The position numbers and the translations under genes were made by a program. Under the pieces are notes generated by a model that made no database searches, was not told the DNA's origin, and was given only the letters and a program-made list of their open reading frames with translations. Below, in pieces: positions 6,214 to 7,636 of a stretch of 7,636 bases of DNA. The stretch comes from a bacterium (GTDB lineage Bacteria > Vulcanimicrobiota > CADAWZ01): positions 1-7,636 of the forward strand of contig JAKSUM010000055.1 of NCBI GenBank assembly GCA_024409025.1. The letters run 5' to 3'. Within the stretch, counting starts at the first letter, position 1, and each line of letters begins with the position of its first letter.

Positions 6214-7636
6214 TCATCTAATATCAGCAATTATTCTGGACACGTCAGGAACAATGTCAATAAATGCCTTTACAAGCCCAGGGGCAAAGTCATTGCCCTG
6301 TCTTTTGTTAAGAAGGGTAACAGCCTTTTCAAAGGAGAATGACTGTCTGTACGGCCTGTCGGAAACAAGTGCCTCGAACATATCCGCAACGCTTATAATC
6401 ATTGAGCCGAGAGGGATATCATCTCCGGAAAGCCTGTCAGGATAACCTTTCCCGTTTATCTTCTCATGATGATGCCTCACCATTTTGCCTATATCCCAAG
6501 GAAGATTAAGAGAAGCTATAAGCTTCTCCCCCTCCGTGCAATGTTCTCTTATTTGTGAGAACTCGTCCTCAGTAAGAGGAGAGCGCTTTGCAACAACAGA
6601 CGACGGCACCGAAAGCATTCCTATATCATGGAACAGTCCGGCCATTTCAATGCATTTTATCTCTTCTTCCGAAAGCAGATCCCTGCTTATCTCGCTTATT
6701 CTTTCAGCAAGTCTTCTTGATATCTTTGCAACTCTCAGCGAGTGCGCAAAAGAGCATCCGTCCCGTCCGTCGACAGCCCTGATAAGAAAATCAAACAGCC
6801 TTGCATCATCCCCCCCGCCATATGCTGCCATATCCTGACCGCTGCGCCTTGACGCAGAGGCTCCAGATACTGCAAGCATCTGCATGGTGCTGCTGACAGC
6901 AGGCTTGAGCCCTGACGAAAATATTGCAGAAGATGCTTTTTTAAAGGCGGCAGAGGCGGCATCCGTCTCTCCAAGAGCAAGACATGAGGCTCCCTCCGCA
7001 AAATATTCAAGACATGGATCTTTAGAGGCTTTTACGGAAAACCAGAATTCATCCATTGATTCCCTTGTTTTTTCAGCTTCGGAGTATGCCATACCAAGCA
7101 GACATCTTGCTTCCGCATCATCAGGTTCCATCTCGACAGCCTTTTTAAGCTCCGCTTCAGCTTCCTCATAATTTCCAATCCTCAGCAGAGCCGTGCCTGC
7201 AAGCCTTCTTAATGAAGCATCAGACGGTTCCGCATCTATAGCCCTTCTAAACATGTCGAGAGCCGATTTGAAATCCTCCAGACCCATCATGGCTTCACCT
7301 AAAAGACGAAGAGAAAGAGCATGGTCAGGATGGGACATAAATACCTTGCCAAGCTCGTCTGAAGCCTCGCGGTACTGCCTGCGGGCAAGCATTATGCTAC
7401 AGAGGGAGCATACGGCGTCAGGAGCTCCGGAAGAAGAGTCAAAAGCCTTTTGAAAATACTCAAAGGCCGAATCCAAATCGCCTCCGTCTTTTTTTATCTC
7501 CCCTATCCTGATATTCGATCTGAAGAATGACGGATCTTCTCTTACAGACTGTTCATAAAGAGCAAGCGCCTCATCTTTTTTTCCCTGCCTCAGACATATG
7601 CCTCCCAAGTCATAAAGAGCGGAAGGAAGTATAAAT
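6214..7636 (-). CDS. TPR-repeat protein with C-terminal HD-GYP domain, 5' end cut by window edge
   Basis: Putative cyclic-di-GMP phosphodiesterase or sensor. 473 residues are visible and the frame stays open to the right edge. A TTG at 7608 would make a formal start, but it lies inside a TPR repeat (ALYDLGGICLRQGKKDEA) that continues upstream, so the true start lies beyond the window. About seven TPR units span roughly 6910-7636, followed by a Ser/Gly-rich linker. The HD-GYP domain starts near 6770: HD dyad at 6625-6630, a third His at 6541-6543, the HHE motif at 6463-6471, GYP at 6439-6447 and the metal-ligand Asp of SVADMFEAL at 6382-6384. Metal-binding residues are thus kept. However, HDIGK is HDIGM, the Arg of the usual ARII stretch is Met (SMII), and FDP is FAP. 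No membrane segment or receiver domain is seen. It probably shares a transcript with ftsY. The domains are certain; catalytic activity is not. Confidence 0.93.
   Translation of the reverse strand, partial: FILPSALYDLGGICLRQGKKDEALALYEQSVREDPSFFRSNIRIGEIKKDGGDLDSAFEYFQKAFDSSSGAPDAVCSLCSIMLARRQYREASDELGKVFMSHPDHALSLRLLGEAMMGLEDFKSALDMFRRAIDAEPSDASLRRLAGTALLRIGNYEEAEAELKKAVEMEPDDAEARCLLGMAYSEAEKTRESMDEFWFSVKASKDPCLEYFAEGASCLALGETDAASAAFKKASSAIFSSGLKPAVSSTMQMLAVSGASASRRSGQDMAAYGGGDDARLFDFLIRAVDGRDGCSFAHSLRVAKISRRLAERISEISRDLLSEEEIKCIEMAGLFHDIGMLSVPSSVVAKRSPLTEDEFSQIREHCTEGEKLIASLNLPWDIGKMVRHHHEKINGKGYPDRLSGDDIPLGSMIISVADMFEALVSDRPYRQSFSFEKAVTLLNKRQGNDFAPGLVKAFIDIVPDVSRIIADIR

Noticed and set aside
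6122..6445. 107-residue plus-strand frame over the ftsY/HD-GYP junction
   Set aside because: It runs antisense across two conserved genes and the gap between them, and no family resemblance is seen.
7606..7608. TTG start giving a 464-residue TPR-HD-GYP protein
   Set aside because: The frame stays open to the window edge and the residues before the TTG complete a TPR helix, so this is an internal codon.
1..7636. CRISPR array, insertion sequence, phage or defence system
   Set aside because: No regularly spaced repeats, transposase, integrase or terminal repeats were found. All recognised genes are core or signalling functions.

Overview
This window comes from a bacterial chromosome of moderate GC (mid-40s percent by eye). 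ATA (Ile) and AGA/AGG (Arg) codons are frequent, and ribosome-binding sites are of the AGGAGG type. It carries core housekeeping genes plus one signalling gene and one unrecognised small gene. I see no mobile element, CRISPR array, tRNA or rRNA. The lineage is not certain. The alanyl-tRNA synthetase has the KHNDL / YHHTFFEMLGNWSFGDYF form that I associate with spirochaetes, Bacteroidota, the PVC group and eukaryotes. Together with an HD-GYP protein this hints at a deep-branching Gram-negative lineage, but this is a guess.

Layout, left to right: (1) 1-2605, minus strand: alaS, complete at its start and missing only the last few codons, which lie left of the window. (2) 2606-2753: divergent intergenic region with a good sigma-70-type promoter for the rightward gene and a leader hairpin on the alaS side. 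(3) 2754-4721, plus strand: a DinG/XPD-type iron-sulfur superfamily 2 helicase. (4) 4716-4759: an intrinsic terminator that can serve both converging genes. (5) 4765-5118, minus strand: a 117-residue protein I do not recognise, with a strong ribosome-binding site and an extended -10 promoter. (6) 5119-5246: AT-rich intergenic region. (7) 5247-6188, minus strand: ftsY, the signal recognition particle receptor GTPase. (8) 6214-7636, minus strand: a gene encoding TPR repeats followed by an HD-GYP domain, open at the right edge and almost certainly in one operon with ftsY (25-base gap).

alaS supplies Ala-tRNA for translation and FtsY directs ribosomes making membrane proteins to the membrane. The helicase unwinds structured DNA in repair or replication. 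The TPR-HD-GYP protein would degrade cyclic-di-GMP or sense it, with the TPR array acting as a docking surface. No dedicated accessory or defence system is visible. The points most worth a second look are the nearly leaderless helicase transcript, the orphan 117-residue protein, the altered HD-GYP signature next to ftsY, and a Cys/His cluster in the AlaRS catalytic domain.
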